A DNA stretch of 64,000 bases from Bolinopsis microptera. Lineage: Eukaryota; Ctenophora; Tentaculata; Lobata; Bolinopsidae. The notes under the pieces were generated by a model. That model had not been told where the DNA came from, did no database searches, and saw only the letters and a program-made list of their open reading frames with translations. A program made the position numbers and the translations under genes. Location: NCBI RefSeq assembly GCF_026151205.1, contig NC_087072.1:1569375-1633374 (forward strand). The letters run 5' to 3'. The number at the start of each line of letters is the position of its first letter. Position 1 is the first letter of the stretch. This document shows positions 62,341 to 64,000 of the stretch, piece by piece.

Positions 62341-64000
62341 CTGGAAAATTAGGTTTTATAATTATTACATTATATAAATATAACGAATAGCTTAGCCACA
62401 CCCGACCCCACTCAGGATTTAGCAACTTCGGTTGACCATCACTATAAACTTGAATATAGTTATAAACATTAACCATTATCCAATTAATTCAGTCCTTGGT
62501 TGATTTAGCTGTGAGCGGAATTGATATGAGGGGTAGTGTCCACTGTCCAGTAAGAGATAGCCTACATTTAGCTCATCCAGGAACGATCACAATTAGTCTT
62601 ACGACTCCATCCAATCTCAGTTATTCTAGTTATTTGATAATATAGCATTTGTGCCATTTACAACACTATATTATGTCACTATAGGGGTGTAGAAGAGGAG
62701 GGGCAGGTGGGGGGGGGGGGGGCGACCGCCCCCCATAAAATCTGGAAAAGGGGCCGAAAAGGGGCTACTTTTTCAAGTAAATTTGCAGGATTACAATCCA
62801 GCGGTGAGCTGGCATATGAACAGGAAATTGATAATTTATATTACATATTCCGCTTATTACATGTAAGGATTATCAGAAGTCAGGAACCTAGCGATTACAA
62901 ATTCAGATAATATTGCTGGTTACCTTTCTATGCGTGTTCAGTATTTTCAATACCAGAATCTTTCAATGAACCAGAAATTGTTAATTTATATTACCTATTA
63001 TTCTGATATTAAACGGGTAGCTTATTTTGATTAAAAATAAACATCGTGATCGGCGTGATCAATTATTTTAATTGAAAGTACAACGGCTGCACCCTGACTT
63101 TTTAACTTAATAAGAGACGTATATATAGGACATTTGTAATTTGATAAAATTTAAGTTTTGGTGACTCGTGAATTTAAATGTATTTAAAACAAAAAATATT
63201 ACATGTCGGTTATTAAGAATCGAAGCCTAGCAATTATAAAATCAGATAACATTATGGATTACTCTTTTTGCCGTGGGAATACGCCCCCCACACTCCCCCC
63301 CACCCCCCTGGCCCCGGCAACAAACCCCATCCCCGCCCGTCCCCTTCCCCCCCCTATCCCCCCTTCAGGTCCAAATTTTCATTACATTCATGGCTAGAAT
63401 TCATTCCTTAAACCAAATTTTCCAAAGAATTGTTCCATTTCGCCTCCTTGCATGTTGTACGTCTTTTTAGTGTGAAGACCTATTACTGTACGAATATTTT
63501 CAACATTTGCAGATTTTCCTGTGACCATAATTAAAATGGCACAACAAAATCTTTCTGGATTTATCATTTTCACATTGCTAGATTTTCAATTCTGGAAAGC
63601 AAATGTTCCTGAATTCTTTTCGAGAGAAACTGCAATATGCAATCCTTTTCGACTACACTTATTTCGCAGAGCTGCTTGTAGGGCCCTAATGGCATTTAAA
63701 ATCGTATTATTTTAATCGTTCTTGAAAACTGTGATTGAAAATTATCTCTATTGCCAAATTGCTCAGCTGGTAGGGGCTTTACACACGTTTTGCGGTTTTG
63801 ATAATTCGGCTGTGGCAAAGCGGTGCTATAATTAGAAAAACTCTAAGATTTTGGCATGACAGCAAAACATCTCTACACCCGGCACCTGACTGTTATCGTT
63901 ATTATTTTAATAAGTGCCCATCGTTCTGTCTGGAAGAGGTATCTCAATTCGCAATTTACGGGGTTGATGGAATCGGCCAAAATTTATTTTTATTCTTATT
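62341..64000. repeat. Intergenic, with a diverged duplication and G/C homopolymer tracts
   Basis: ACATGTAAGGATTATCAGAA, CCTAGCGATTACAAATTCAG at 62858-62910 is repeated in diverged form at 63199-63250 (ACATGTCGGTTATTAAGAAT, CCTAGCAATTATAAAATCAG). AATTTATATTACATATTCC is repeated near 62830 and 62980. A 14-G run at 62710-62723 and C-rich tracts at 63285-63365 flank these. The chance proline-rich frames over the C tracts are not genes. A tRNA-like GCTCAGCTGGTAGGGGC at 63760 lacks a matching second half. Confidence 0.55.

Noticed and set aside
63273-63470. Proline-rich ORF over the C-rich tract
   Set aside because: The frame is produced by poly-C runs; no start context, domain or splice support.
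63740-63820. tRNA gene suggested by GCTCAGCTGGTAGGGGC
   Set aside because: The A-box-like part is present, but the B box (GGTTCRANNCC) and the acceptor stem are not. At best it is a decayed tRNA-like fragment.

Overview
The window reads as nuclear DNA of an invertebrate animal; I cannot name the species. Coding density is low and genes are split by introns with ordinary GT/AG sites. The domain repertoire is metazoan: a fucolectin-like F5/8C domain with a kringle, a sushi/CCP domain, a C2H2 zinc-finger protein and a carbohydrate sulfotransferase. TTAGGG-type telomere-like blocks occur inside dispersed repeats. Much of the sequence is mobile DNA, mainly non-LTR retrotransposons and cut-and-paste DNA transposons. 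No prokaryotic operon, CRISPR array or rRNA was seen. Exon models below were assembled by hand from splice sites, reading phase and domain logic, so their joins are inference unless stated otherwise.

Layout. 1-3719 is homopolymer-inflated, probably unpolished contig-end sequence, followed by a 100-N gap. 5.4-8.5 kb holds an RTE-like retrotransposon (minus). 9-12 kb holds mini- and satellite repeats. 12.2-14.4 kb holds a secreted fucolectin/kringle gene in pieces (minus). 14.8-20.7 kb holds three non-LTR insertions: a 168-bp truncated RTE with a 13-bp target duplication, a 5'-truncated LINE with the RT and C-terminal finger, and a 671-bp RTE tail with a 47-bp target duplication. 22.3-25.4 kb holds the most unusual gene, a single-exon, probably membrane-anchored protein with an NERD-type nuclease domain, a 14-residue repeat region and an SF1-helicase-like NTPase. 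26.4-27.8 kb is a 29-bp minisatellite split by a pogo-like transposon.

29.4-36.5 kb: the 3' end of an uncharacterised spliced gene abuts a 3229-bp unit present twice in direct tandem with no visible difference. Each copy holds a 117-aa unknown ORF, a decayed retroelement tail (zinc knuckle plus restriction-like endonuclease) and a telomere-like/CACGTG module. 36.7-39.9 kb is a second, larger LINE related to the 16-kb one. 40.7-42.4 kb is a sushi-domain gene built of symmetrical phase-1 exons. 44 kb has a cluster of five CACGTG palindromes. 46.5-47.6 kb is a predicted 99-residue secreted, possibly GPI-anchored protein. 48.6-49.9 kb is a C2H2 zinc-finger gene. 52.5-53.6 kb is a foldback DNA element with internal telomere-like repeats. 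55.7-58.6 kb carries exons of a Gal3ST-like sulfotransferase with a 67-bp tandem array in its intron. 59.1-59.6 kb is a frameshifted, perhaps CUSTOS-like sequence. 61.1-62.3 kb has two phase-compatible exons of an unknown gene. The rest is intergenic.

The host genes do not form an obvious pathway. The secreted fucolectin/kringle, sushi and possible GPI proteins plus the Golgi-type sulfotransferase suggest extracellular or surface functions. The nuclease-helicase protein is the best candidate for an undescribed system.
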